Shown piece after piece: positions 32,148 through 40,165 of a stretch of 64,000 nucleotides of DNA (position 1 is its first letter; every line of letters starts with the position of its first letter). The translations under genes and the position numbers were made by a program. The stretch comes from Pseudomonas sputi (lineage in GTDB: Bacteria > Pseudomonadota > Gammaproteobacteria > Pseudomonadales > Pseudomonadaceae). The stretch covers positions 1 to 64,000 of the forward strand of contig NZ_BQHI01000015.1 in assembly GCF_021603585.1 (NCBI RefSeq), in the 5' to 3' direction. The notes below the pieces were generated by a model. It saw only the letters and a program-made list of their open reading frames with translations. It did no database searches and was not told where the DNA came from.

Positions 32148-32419
32148 AAACGCTGTTTGTACTGATGGCCCAATACAATGGCCAAGTGGTAATTCCCCTG
32201 GATCGAGTGTGCCAGGATTATTTCACGCACCTGACAACGGATATGTTTCAACGCAAAGTTGGTGCCGGGCAGATCAAGCTCCCGATTACTCGCATGGAGC
32301 CGAGCCAGAAAAGTGCCAAAGGTGTTCATATTGCAGACCTGTCGGCCTATCTGGATGAACAGCGCGCTGCAGCAGTCAAAGAAAGTAATCAATTGAATAG
32401 CGCGCCGCGCAGCAGCTAA
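32144..32419 (+). CDS. PrtN-like pyocin activator family protein
   Basis: The 91-residue protein matches the PrtN family throughout: KTLFVLMAQYNGQVVIPLDRVCQDYFTHLT, then QRKVGAGQIKLPITRMEPSQKSAKGVHIADLSAYLDEQRAAA. In P. aeruginosa PrtN switches on pyocin genes after RecA-dependent removal of PrtR. Here it sits in an intact prophage, coupled to the preceding gene and converging on the integrase, its stop two bases from the int stop. It may control excision or late genes of this phage, or respond to the host's pyocin circuit. Confidence 0.8.
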   Translation: MKTLFVLMAQYNGQVVIPLDRVCQDYFTHLTTDMFQRKVGAGQIKLPITRMEPSQKSAKGVHIADLSAYLDEQRAAAVKESNQLNSAPRSS

Positions 32420-32420
32420 T

Positions 32421-33581
32421 TCACTTCAACGTTTTGGCGCCCAGCTTTACGGGCGCCTGCAGGATGCGCTCGAACCATTCCCAAGTTGCATAAACATCCC
32501 CTCGCCCACGCAAGTGGGTATAACGGCGCATTGAGTTCCAGTCTCGATGTCCAGACACGCTCGCTACTCGCGGAATATCCCAATCCATCTCGAAAAGCCG
32601 GCTTACGCCTTCGTGGCGCAGGTCGTGAAAATGCAGATCTTCAATGCCCAAAATTTTGCAGGCCCTTGTCCAGGATGTGGACACTGATTCAGCGCTGTAA
32701 GGAAAGATCTCAGGCAACACTTTAGGCATGGTCTGAAGGATCTCCCATGCTTCTGGCGGCAAATGACACCAGACGTCGTTACCGATTTTTTGCCCAGGGT
32801 TCTTCATGTCACGAACAAGAACCCGATGGCCTGCTTCATCCAAGTCATCCCACCGGATCCGGGTAATCTCTTCTTGCCTACGCGTGGAAAACAACGCGAA
32901 TCCAGTCAGCTTTAGCATGTTGATAGAAGTCGGACGACGGCTTTGAATACTCCGAAAGTGCGTCAGCAGTTTGTCGAGTTCTTCCAAGGTGGGCCGGCGA
33001 TCGCGCTCGCGACTTTTCATGTTGTAACCGAGCTTTTTCAACACTCGGCGGGCGTCCGCCATTGCGTGCGGATCCACCTCATACCCCCAAGCGGGCCGAG
33101 CAATCGAGAGAACCGCGCCCAGGTGTGCGAGATCGTTACCGGCGGTTTGAGGCTGAACGCCCCCGCCCTCCTTGCCCATGCGCCATAACGCGTATTCGAC
33201 CAGGTGCTGGCTGCTTACATCTCTGTCGTTCAACTTCCCCAGGTAGCATTCGCTGATCGCCTTCAACGTGCCGAGCTTCGTCTTCCCGAGAGGGCGCGCC
33301 TTGGTCATCTCGGCCAAGTACCGATCGATCATTTCCTTAATCGTCGCACCCGGTCGGTTCGCCCGCTCGATCGCACCTGGTTCATCCAGTTCGGTTTCTC
33401 TTTTACGTACCCAAGCCTGTGCGGCCTGTTTTCGGGCGAAGGTCTGGCTCTCTTGGTAAACTTGCGCCCCATCGCGAAACAGGCGTATCTGTGCCGTGTA
33501 ACTGGTGCTGCCGTCGGTGCGTTTCCGTGCTCTGATCGTGGCCATAGTCAACTGGTACAATTTGAAAGGTGATTGGTACAT
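32421..33581 (-). CDS. int: dusA-type tyrosine integrase
   Basis: The protein has 386 residues. Catalytic residues are in place: Arg234/235 (STRRQEEITRIRW), His319-x-x-Arg322 (HDLRHEG), His345 (SGHRDW) and nucleophile Tyr354 (MRRYTHL). An N-terminal arm-binding domain begins near residue 13 (MATIRARKRTDGSTSY), and an in-frame ATG at 33545 is an alternative start. The gene lies directly beside attR and points into the prophage. The dyad at 33574-33588 covers the upstream start codon. It catalyses integration at, and with helper proteins excision from, the dusA core. Confidence 0.93.
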   Translation of the reverse strand: MYQSPFKLYQLTMATIRARKRTDGSTSYTAQIRLFRDGAQVYQESQTFARKQAAQAWVRKRETELDEPGAIERANRPGATIKEMIDRYLAEMTKARPLGKTKLGTLKAISECYLGKLNDRDVSSQHLVEYALWRMGKEGGGVQPQTAGNDLAHLGAVLSIARPAWGYEVDPHAMADARRVLKKLGYNMKSRERDRRPTLEELDKLLTHFRSIQSRRPTSINMLKLTGFALFSTRRQEEITRIRWDDLDEAGHRVLVRDMKNPGQKIGNDVWCHLPPEAWEILQTMPKVLPEIFPYSAESVSTSWTRACKILGIEDLHFHDLRHEGVSRLFEMDWDIPRVASVSGHRDWNSMRRYTHLRGRGDVYATWEWFERILQAPVKLGAKTLK

Positions 33582-33655
33582 TGTACCAACCGACCTCAGA
33601 AAACGCCTATTTACCCCCTGAAACCGGCTTAGAACACGTAGAGCAAAATGGTACA
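33553..33655. promoter_or_regulatory. TGGTACA motif cluster at integrase start and attR
   Basis: TGGTACA occurs at 33553-33559, 33574-33580 and 33649-33655, with an inverted copy at 33582-33588. The middle two form the perfect 15-bp palindrome TGGTACATTGTACCA over the int start codon. Two inverted TGGTAC copies lie near attL (201-218). They probably are arm-type sites, or an operator by which int or a regulator controls int. Confidence 0.5.
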
Positions 33656-34658
33656 GAATTCAGCTACATACCCAACAAACACCGGCTCTACGCTGTCTAG
33701 AAGGTTCTCCGTTGCGCCCATGATGGATTGGACTGACCGTCACTGCCGGTACTTCCTGCGCATCCTGTCGAAAAACGCTCTGCTCTACACCGAGATGGTC
33801 ACCACCGGCGCTCTGCTCAACGGCGATCACGAGCGGTTCCTCCGTCACAACGAAGCCGAGCACCCGCTGGCGTTGCAGTTGGGCGGTAGTGTTCCGCTGG
33901 ACCTGGCCGCTTGCGCGCGCATGGCGCAGGAGCACGGTTACGACGAGGTGAATCTGAACGTGGGCTGCCCGAGTGATCGGGTGCAGAACAATATGATCGG
34001 TGCGTGCCTGATGGGGCATCCGCAGTTGGTGGCGGATTGTGTGAAGGCGATGCGTGATGCGGTGTCGATTCCGGTGACGGTGAAGCATCGGATCGGGATC
34101 AATGGGCGGGACAGTTATGAGCAGCTGTGCGATTTCGTCGGCACGGTGCGGGAGGCCGGGTGCACCAGTTTTACGGTGCATGCGCGGATTGCGATTCTTG
34201 AGGGGTTGTCGCCGAAGGAGAACCGGGACATTCCGCCGTTGCGTTATGACGTGGCGGCGCGGTTGAAGGCGGATTTTCCGGAGTTGGAGTTCATTCTGAA
34301 CGGCGGGATCAAGACGATGGAGGCCTGCCATGAGCATCTGCAGACCTTTGACGGGGTGATGCTGGGGCGCGAGGCGTATCACAATCCTTATCTGCTGGCC
34401 GAGGTGGATCAGCAGTTGTTCGGCAGCAGCGCGCCGGTGATCAGCCGGGCCGAGGCGCTGGCGCAGTTGCGGCCTTATATAGCCGAGCATTTGCTGGCCG
34501 GCGGTGCGATGCATCACATCACCCGGCATGTGCTGGGCCTGGGCACCGGTTTCCCGGGGGCGCGCAAGTTTCGTCAGTTGTTGTCGGTGGATATCCACAA
34601 GGCCAAGGATCCGCTGGCGTTGCTGGATCAGGCGGCGGAGTTGCTGGCCGGGCGTTGA
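33648..34658 (+). CDS. dusA: tRNA-dihydrouridine synthase A with phage-supplied N-terminus
   Basis: The 336-residue enzyme reduces uridine to dihydrouridine in the tRNA D-loop, using FMN and NADPH. FMN-binding RFSVAPMMDWTDRHCRYFLR, catalytic Cys in NLNVGCPSDRVQ (near residue 109), HRIGING, and the FILNGGIKTMEACHEHL and GVMLGREAYHNPYLL loops are all present. The first 24 residues or so are encoded by the prophage and replace the host's MPPITATPAP; function should be kept because the conserved core is regenerated. No strong ribosome site precedes ATG 33648, so expression may differ from the uninfected state. Confidence 0.95.
   Translation: MVQNSATYPTNTGSTLSRRFSVAPMMDWTDRHCRYFLRILSKNALLYTEMVTTGALLNGDHERFLRHNEAEHPLALQLGGSVPLDLAACARMAQEHGYDEVNLNVGCPSDRVQNNMIGACLMGHPQLVADCVKAMRDAVSIPVTVKHRIGINGRDSYEQLCDFVGTVREAGCTSFTVHARIAILEGLSPKENRDIPPLRYDVAARLKADFPELEFILNGGIKTMEACHEHLQTFDGVMLGREAYHNPYLLAEVDQQLFGSSAPVISRAEALAQLRPYIAEHLLAGGAMHHITRHVLGLGTGFPGARKFRQLLSVDIHKAKDPLALLDQAAELLAGR
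33705..33740 (+). repeat. attR core (36-bp direct repeat with attL)
   Basis: This is the partner of 116-151, inside the DusA coding frame, where it encodes SVAPMMDWTD. It preserves the Trp codon that attL has lost. Host sequence begins within ATGATGGAT (33720-33728) and runs to the right. Confidence 0.85.
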
Positions 34659-34733
34659 TCGACGCGTGGAGCGTGTGGGCAACGAATGAGCGTTGCCCGG
34701 AGTTTTGTTGTACTGACAGGATGTCTTTTGGTT

Positions 34734-35114
34734 ATGCCCGCGTTCAGCTGTGTTTTATTCAAGCGTTTCACCCTCCTCGCTTTACTCTCGACTCTCTCTG
34801 CAAGCGCCTATGCATCCTGTGATTTTGCGAAGGGGTGCGGCAACGGGGAAAATGGCCCTTTTCAATCTACCCAGATGTCTGGTTTTCTGGTTTTCACGAC
34901 GACGATGGTCACAGTCGACGGGATGTCGGACATTTCCGGACTGAAAAAACGTGTGTATTCGGTAGAGGAAATTGAAGCGGCACGTTATTTCCTCGCCAGT
35001 GACGGCATGCTGCAAGCCGCGTATTTCACTTCGGCGTTGCAGCGGTTTCGTCAGGATTCGCCCGACTCTGAATTGAATGACCTCGCCGTCGCTGCGCTGC
35101 TCAGCAGTCAGTAA
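34734..35114 (+). CDS. Secreted DUF2388-like protein
   Basis: The protein has 126 residues from ATG 34734 (the frame is open from 34686). A signal peptide (about 1-28, FKRFTLLALLSTLSASAYAS) is cut near ASC. The mature part has FTTTMVTVDGMSDISGLKKRVYSVEEIEAARYFLASDGMLQAAYFTSALQRFRQ, the pattern of the Pseudomonas DUF2388 family of small exported proteins. Function unknown. The next gene converges on it with no gap, so the two stops are adjacent. Confidence 0.72.
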   Translation: MPAFSCVLFKRFTLLALLSTLSASAYASCDFAKGCGNGENGPFQSTQMSGFLVFTTTMVTVDGMSDISGLKKRVYSVEEIEAARYFLASDGMLQAAYFTSALQRFRQDSPDSELNDLAVAALLSSQ

Positions 35115-35948
35115 TCAGCTTGCCGTCGCAGCCGTCCAGTTGACCCAGCCAAATTGCCAGGTGGCAAGGATCAGCAAGCCGAAGGCGATGCGGTACCAGG
35201 CGAAGGTGGCGTAGCTGTGGTTCGCAATGAACTTCAGCAGGCCGCGCACGGCGATCATCGCGAAGATGAATGCGACGACGAAGCCCAGGGCGAAGACCGG
35301 CAGGTCGCTGCTCTGGAACAGTTCGCGGTACTTGTAGCCGGAATACACCGCAGCGCCGACCATGGTCGGCATCGCCAGGAAGAACGAGAACTCCGTGGCG
35401 GCCTTGCGTGACAGGCCGAACAGCAAACCGCCGATGATGGTGGAACCGGAGCGCGACGTGCCCGGAATCATCGCCAGGCACTGTACGCAACCGATCTTCA
35501 GCGCGTCGGCCCACTTCATGTCGTCCACATGGTCGACACTCACTGCATGATCCCGTTGCTCGGCCCACAACATCACGATGCCGCCCGCCACCAATGCAAC
35601 GGCAACGGTGATCGGGTTGAACAGGTATTCATGAATCGTGTCGGCGAATAACACGCCGAGAATGACCGCCGGGAAAAAGGCGATCAGTAGATTGCGGGTA
35701 AAACGCTGGGCATTGCTTTGGGTCGGCAGGCCTTTGACGATCTCGAAGATCTTCGGGCGAAATTCCCAGACCACCGCCAGAATGGCGCCCAGTTGAATAA
35801 TGATGTTGAACGCCATCGCGCGTTCGCCGCCGAACTCCAGCAAGTCGGCAACAATAATCTGGTGGCCCGTACTGGAAATGGGCAGGAACTCGGTCAGGCC
35901 TTCTACCGCCCCAAGAATCAGCACCTTGAACAAGGTCAGTAAATCCAT
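35115..35948 (-). CDS. uppP: Undecaprenyl-diphosphatase
   Basis: The 277-residue, eight-pass inner-membrane enzyme recycles the C55 lipid carrier by removing one phosphate. The two family motifs are intact: [14 protein letters not shown] (about residues 16-29) and PGTSRSGST (about 163-171). Loss or gain changes bacitracin resistance. Its product is used by peptidoglycan and by the exopolysaccharide genes that follow in this window. The start is [17 protein letters not shown] at ATG 35948. Confidence 0.95.
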   Translation of the reverse strand: MDLLTLFKVLILGAVEGLTEFLPISSTGHQIIVADLLEFGGERAMAFNIIIQLGAILAVVWEFRPKIFEIVKGLPTQSNAQRFTRNLLIAFFPAVILGVLFADTIHEYLFNPITVAVALVAGGIVMLWAEQRDHAVSVDHVDDMKWADALKIGCVQCLAMIPGTSRSGSTIIGGLLFGLSRKAATEFSFFLAMPTMVGAAVYSGYKYRELFQSSDLPVFALGFVVAFIFAMIAVRGLLKFIANHSYATFAWYRIAFGLLILATWQFGWVNWTAATAS

Positions 35949-36454
35949 TATTCCTCCGTCAGAGCGCTCTTTGCGGGCGCCCTGTTAAATGCATTCAGGC
36001 ATTGAGTATCTGAAGTAAAACAATTGGCAGATGCGCACCCATTGCCCGACTCGAGGACGGAGAATATGTCTTATCAAAAGCCACACTCAAGGCATGTTAA
36101 TAAACGTCCGCATGTGAACTTGTCGACGTTATAGCCAAAACACAGGCCTCCCCATAAAATGTGAACCACCTCACACTGCTCTGATACGTATGCAGTTGAG
36201 TGATGGCCAAGGGACATAAAAACAGGTCGCGATAATTACAAAATAGTGGCACCATTCCATATTGCCACCATCTAACGGCCTCAATTTCGTTAGTTCACAG
36301 CCCCGAAAAAATCAACTAAAAGCTTGAATCGCTTAATTATTGTTAGAAAACTCGGGAGCCACGTCTAAAATTCGTCCGAATGTTACCAATTGTCAGTCAC
36401 AGATGAGAACCGGTGCTTTAACATCCCGATGTCAGCACCTTTTCGAGTCAATGC
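35949..36454. other. 506-bp intergenic region upstream of winged-helix regulator
   Basis: No gene was seen. The region is AT-rich compared with its flanks. An inverted repeat GTGGCA-N11-TGCCAC lies at 36246-36268, in a plausible place for an operator of the regulator gene at 36455. No clear terminator or riboswitch fold was recognised. Confidence 0.45.
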
Positions 36455-37195
36455 ATGATGCTTACAGGTAACTTAGCGACTAGAAGCCCGCGCCGCACAA
36501 CCGACGAACCAGGTGTTCTCACCCTGGGCCGTACCCGTGGCGTGGCTGAACACTTTAGCGCGCTAATCGCAAAGCATGTGCAGAGCGGTGTGGCTGTTGA
36601 AGCCGACGCCTACCTTAGTTCATATCAGCACAACGAATATCACGGCCTGTATCGGGCGATCTTCATTATCATCGACAGCCCTCAGGCACTCGAAGATAAC
36701 CTTGCCCTGGTGGAAAACCTGCGTAACGACAACTTGAAGCCGATTATTTGTGCAGTGATCACGGGGCGCGGCGCCCACAACAAGATCAAGTATTTTCTGG
36801 CCGGTGCCGACTTCTGTATCAAACTCAATACCTTGTCCGATGAAAGCGCGGAACTGCTGGGTGAGTTCTTCGACAGCGAAGAATGGCAGCGGGATATCAG
36901 CCTGATGCTGGATCCCACCCGCATCTGCCTCTCGGACACCAGCAAGAAGCTGGATATCTCCTTTGCCGAAATGAAGATCCTGCAAGCCTTTGCGCAGACC
37001 GGCAATCACATTCTCAGCCACGATGAAATCGCCGGCATCATGGGGCTCAACACCCAATTCTACGACCCTCGGGCGCTGGAAAAATCCATCAGCCGCTTGC
37101 GTGGGAAAATCAAGGACGTGTACGGTACGAACGCCATACAGAGCATTCGCGGGTATGGCTATCGTCTGATGCGGGGGTTGATCTCGACCCCTTGA
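36455..37195 (+). CDS. Winged-helix regulator with degenerate receiver
   Basis: The protein has 246 residues. The first 130 resemble a response-regulator receiver in outline (LYRAIFIIIDSPQALEDNLALVENLRNDNLKPIICAVITGRG, then GADFCIKLN), but the usual acidic pair at the first strand is missing. The C-terminal domain (about 150-240) is an OmpR-type winged helix ending in QSIRGYGYRL. Lost phospho-site residues suggest phosphorylation-independent control. A second regulator with a similar C-terminus follows; both precede the polysaccharide locus and may control it. Confidence 0.75.
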   Translation: MMLTGNLATRSPRRTTDEPGVLTLGRTRGVAEHFSALIAKHVQSGVAVEADAYLSSYQHNEYHGLYRAIFIIIDSPQALEDNLALVENLRNDNLKPIICAVITGRGAHNKIKYFLAGADFCIKLNTLSDESAELLGEFFDSEEWQRDISLMLDPTRICLSDTSKKLDISFAEMKILQAFAQTGNHILSHDEIAGIMGLNTQFYDPRALEKSISRLRGKIKDVYGTNAIQSIRGYGYRLMRGLISTP

Positions 37196-37486
37196 TTCAG
37201 GGAAACACTCTTTTGCAGCATACGAGGGAACGTCTGATGCAACGCTTCAAACATCCACATTCTCATAGTTTTAACCGCGTCACATATCTAATAAAAAGCC
37301 GTCAATTGCATGAGCGCTGCAACACTTAAACATAACAATAAACCATTACTCTAACGCAGACCGAGTGGAACTTATCGAGGGCCATCTTTGGGCCCAGACC
37401 CTGCCTGATCGATTAATTCCGAGGAAAACATTGCTCGCCTGCCATTATTTTTTCGCCAAATTTGGTGTGTACTTTAGGAGAGAGAC

Positions 37487-38146
37487 ATGGAAACCAGCAC
37501 GACCCTCCCAAGAAAATACTTTGTTGTCGTGACTAACAGCTCAGCGTCGCAACGCGAACTCGAGAGCATTCTCTCCAGTGAGCGTTTCAATTCGTTTGGC
37601 ACGTCTCAGGCACAAATGTTTATTGAAGGTGTTGCTTCGCCCTCTTCCACTCCGATGCTGATGGAGTTCACTTACCCACGCGGCACAAGGAAGCATGTCG
37701 CACGCAGCATTGAACACGATACCCAGCGCCTATTGGCTACGCTTGAATCGCAATGGCTGGCAGCACAATCGGCGTACTCGTTCCACGGTTCCACGGCCGT
37801 ATCCGAAGACACCACTGAAACTTCCCGGACGATCGAGTCCGACGCGCCCTGCACTGACGCCTGGCATCTGGACAATGATCAGGGCGCATTGACGAAAGAG
37901 GGTGTCGAAATCAGTCTCACCGGGCTCGAAACCGCACTGGTGCGCAAGATGCTGCACCACGAAGATCGCGTTGTCAGTCGCGACGATCTGATCCTCAGCA
38001 TCGGCCGCGAGCCGGAGCAATACCGGGGACTGGAAATGTGCCTGAGCCGTCTTCAAGACAAATTCAAGAACGCCAGTAACGGTGAGCGATTGTTTCGTGC
38101 CGTGCGCAATCGCGGTTATTGCCTGATCCAGGAAGTTGTTGCCTGA
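37487..38146 (+). CDS. Second winged-helix regulator, atypical N-terminus
   Basis: The protein has 219 residues, with GAGAG seven bases before ATG 37487. The N-terminal 110 residues match no receiver; the C-terminal part (about 135-219) is an OmpR-type winged helix: ISLTGLETALVRKMLHHEDRVVSRDDLILSIGREPEQYRGLEMCLSRLQDKF and then FRAVRNRGYCLIQ. It resembles the C-terminus of the regulator at 36455, so the pair probably arose by duplication. It lies immediately upstream of the sugar-transferase gene. Confidence 0.72.
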   Translation: METSTTLPRKYFVVVTNSSASQRELESILSSERFNSFGTSQAQMFIEGVASPSSTPMLMEFTYPRGTRKHVARSIEHDTQRLLATLESQWLAAQSAYSFHGSTAVSEDTTETSRTIESDAPCTDAWHLDNDQGALTKEGVEISLTGLETALVRKMLHHEDRVVSRDDLILSIGREPEQYRGLEMCLSRLQDKFKNASNGERLFRAVRNRGYCLIQEVVA

Positions 38147-38528
38147 ACAACGTCCCCCACACCAAGACAAACAGATAAAAGTGCGATTACAAAAATAAAA
38201 AAGCACTCTGTCTGGTTTTACCCCTCCCTGGTTATACCCGCCTCCTGACCCCACCTACGATAGCAAACACAATATTGATTATTCACCCCCTGCCTTTCGA
38301 CCTTTTCTAACGTTTGAATATTGGAAATTCAAATAAGTTGGCACTGTGCCATCTTGTTAGAACTCGTCAGACAGCATCCCCGGCAATAACTTAGTCTATT
38401 GACTGACGACAGTTCCGCATTCCGGCGTTGTTACCTCAGGACACTGGCTCAAACAACAATAACAAGTCTGCTTAACAACTCGGTTTTCTACTGTCGAAAC
38501 CTGAATGGACGTCTTTTGGGGATATCGT
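38147..38528. other. 382-bp intergenic region upstream of the polysaccharide initiator
   Basis: No gene was seen; the sequence is AT-rich. A perfect 13-bp palindrome TGGCACTGTGCCA is at 38339-38351, about 180 bp before the start of the sugar transferase. It is a plausible regulator site. No sigma-54 -12 element of the required spacing accompanies it. Confidence 0.45.
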
Positions 38529-39923
38529 ATGGATCTTTCTCTTCGTATCAATCGAAACACCGGCCTCAAGGGACTGACCTTTTGGGGCCAATGGGCGCTG
38601 GCACAGAGTTTCGTTGTTTCCCTGTTGTTCATACTGGCCGAACAACACACAGGCACCGTCGAGTTCTACTATCGGATGTGCACGATCCTGGCGGTTCTGG
38701 CCTCGGTGCCGGCTTATACCTTCAGCGGCGCGTATCGAAAGCGAGACAATTACCTGACCGGGCTGGGCCGACTGTTCATGGGCTGGTTCATGACCATGGC
38801 CGGGCTGGCGTTTATCGCCTTCATCTGCAAGGCCGATGCGCTGTTCTCCCGCCAGGTCATCCTTGAATGGGCGGTATACGGTTTCCTGGGTCAGGCACTG
38901 CTGTACGCACCGCTGCATGCGTTTTCGAAGTTCTACCAGCGCTCGCGCAAAAGCGAGCACAAGACCCTGATCGTCGGCACCGGCGAATTGGCTTTGGGCC
39001 TGGCGAAGAAATTGAGCCAGCACGAAAACCTGCCGCTGGTCGGCCTGGTCAGCAACGGCGATACCCCGTCTCTGGAAGCGGACGCCCCGCGCGTTGTCGG
39101 CGCCCAGGACGAACTGCTCGAGCTGATCCAGACCCACGACATCCGCCGCCTGTACATCACGCTGCCGCTGTCGGAAGCCGCCAAGATCGAAGCGATGTAT
39201 GTGGACTTGCTGGATGCCAACGTTGACGTGGTCTGGGTGCCGGACCTGAACAGCCTGACGCTGCTCAATCACTCGGTGAAAGTCGTGGATGGCCTGCCGG
39301 CGATCTACCTCAACGAAAGTCCGCTGACCAGCCGCCCGACTGCTGCCCTGAGCAAGAGCCTGGTGGAAAAAGCCGTCGCCCTGCTGGCGATCATTCTGTT
39401 GAGCCCGGTGCTGCTGGCCGTGGCGCTGGCGGTGAAGCTCAACTCGCCGGGCCCGGTGTTCTTCAAGCAGGATCGCCATGGCTGGAACGGCAAAGTGATC
39501 AAGGTCTGGAAATTCCGCTCGATGCGCGTTCACGATGACCGTGACGTCAAGCAGGCCAGCCGCAACGATTCGCGCATTACCGCGGTCGGTCGCTTCATCC
39601 GTCGCACTTCGCTGGATGAGCTGCCACAACTGTTCAACGTGCTGCAAGGGCACATGGCACTGGTCGGCCCACGTCCGCACGCCGTGGCGCACAACAACTA
39701 CTATTCGGGCAAGATCCTCGCCTACATGGCCCGTCATCGAATCAAACCGGGCATCACTGGCCTGGCGCAAATCAGCGGTTGCCGGGGTGAGACAGACACC
39801 CTCGACAAGATGGAAAAGCGCGTCGAGATCGACCTGAAGTACATCAACAACTGGTCGCTGTGGCTGGATCTGAAAATTCTGGTGAAGACGCCGTTCACGC
39901 TGTTGTCGAAGGATATTTACTGA
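38529..39923 (+). CDS. Polyprenyl-phosphate glucose-1-phosphate transferase (WcaJ-type)
   Basis: The protein has 464 residues from ATG 38529. Four membrane segments lie in the first 130 residues, then a Rossmann-like CoA-binding part (TLIVGTGELALGLAKKL), a membrane hairpin (about 285-305, ALLAIILLSPVLLAVALAVKL), and the bacterial sugar transferase domain. That domain has GPVFFKQDRHGWNGKVIKVWKFRSMRVH, RTSLDELPQLFNVLQGHMALVGPRPH and RHRIKPGITGLAQISGCRGETDTLDKM. It attaches the first sugar to undecaprenyl phosphate and starts each repeat. It is the first gene of the locus. Confidence 0.92.
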   Translation: MDLSLRINRNTGLKGLTFWGQWALAQSFVVSLLFILAEQHTGTVEFYYRMCTILAVLASVPAYTFSGAYRKRDNYLTGLGRLFMGWFMTMAGLAFIAFICKADALFSRQVILEWAVYGFLGQALLYAPLHAFSKFYQRSRKSEHKTLIVGTGELALGLAKKLSQHENLPLVGLVSNGDTPSLEADAPRVVGAQDELLELIQTHDIRRLYITLPLSEAAKIEAMYVDLLDANVDVVWVPDLNSLTLLNHSVKVVDGLPAIYLNESPLTSRPTAALSKSLVEKAVALLAIILLSPVLLAVALAVKLNSPGPVFFKQDRHGWNGKVIKVWKFRSMRVHDDRDVKQASRNDSRITAVGRFIRRTSLDELPQLFNVLQGHMALVGPRPHAVAHNNYYSGKILAYMARHRIKPGITGLAQISGCRGETDTLDKMEKRVEIDLKYINNWSLWLDLKILVKTPFTLLSKDIY

Positions 39924-39952
39924 GACGCAGGGCTTCAGGAAGCACTACCGCA

Positions 39953-39976
39953 AGGGGACGAAAGTCCCCTTTTTTG
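39953..39976 (+). terminator. Rho-independent terminator after the sugar transferase
   Basis: The stem GGGGAC-GAAA-GTCCCC with a GNRA-type loop is followed by six T. It lies 30 bp after the stop at 39923. Confidence 0.9.
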
Positions 39977-40117
39977 TGGGCGGGATTTGGGGAGGTGGCA
40001 GGTAGCTTGCGACCACGGTGGGTCAGTTGATTTGATGTCGTTTGACCTGACGATAGCGCCCAAGCGTTCAACAATGAGCTTGAACCTATCTACCTCACCA
40101 CGAGATCACCACAAACC

Positions 40118-40145
40118 AAAACGGGAGCCATCAGGCTCCCGTTTT
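40118..40145 (-). terminator. Terminator of the gfc/yjb-type operon
   Basis: AAAACGGGAGCC-ATCA-GGCTCCCGTTTT is a 12-bp perfect stem with T-runs in both directions. It lies 20 bp past the yjbH-like stop and can also stop transcription from the left. Confidence 0.9.
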
Positions 40146-40165
40146 GACTGCCCACTCTCCCGAAC

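Larger units (their letters stand above)
131..33728. mobile_element. P2-family (HP1/K139-type) prophage integrated in dusA
   Basis: A full temperate myovirus lies between two copies of the dusA 5' core. It has an integrase next to attR, a repressor/regulator switch, a primase-helicase, a late activator, terminase and portal, a long leftward head-lysis-tail operon, and a cargo zone next to attL. No structural gene is visibly broken, so it could be inducible. Integration at the 5' end of dusA is a known habit of a specific integrase family. The boundaries are set within the shared ATGATGGAT of the two cores. The DUF2586, DUF2597 and DUF2590 type tail genes are those of HP1/K139-like P2 relatives rather than of P2 itself. 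Confidence 0.93.

Noticed and set aside
32435-32456. GC hairpin as a terminator for int or prtN
   Set aside because: GGCGCCC/GGGCGCC lies inside the int coding end and no T-run follows on either strand.
38339-38360. Sigma-54 promoter before the sugar transferase
   Set aside because: TGGCAC is present but the TTGC element is not at the required spacing.
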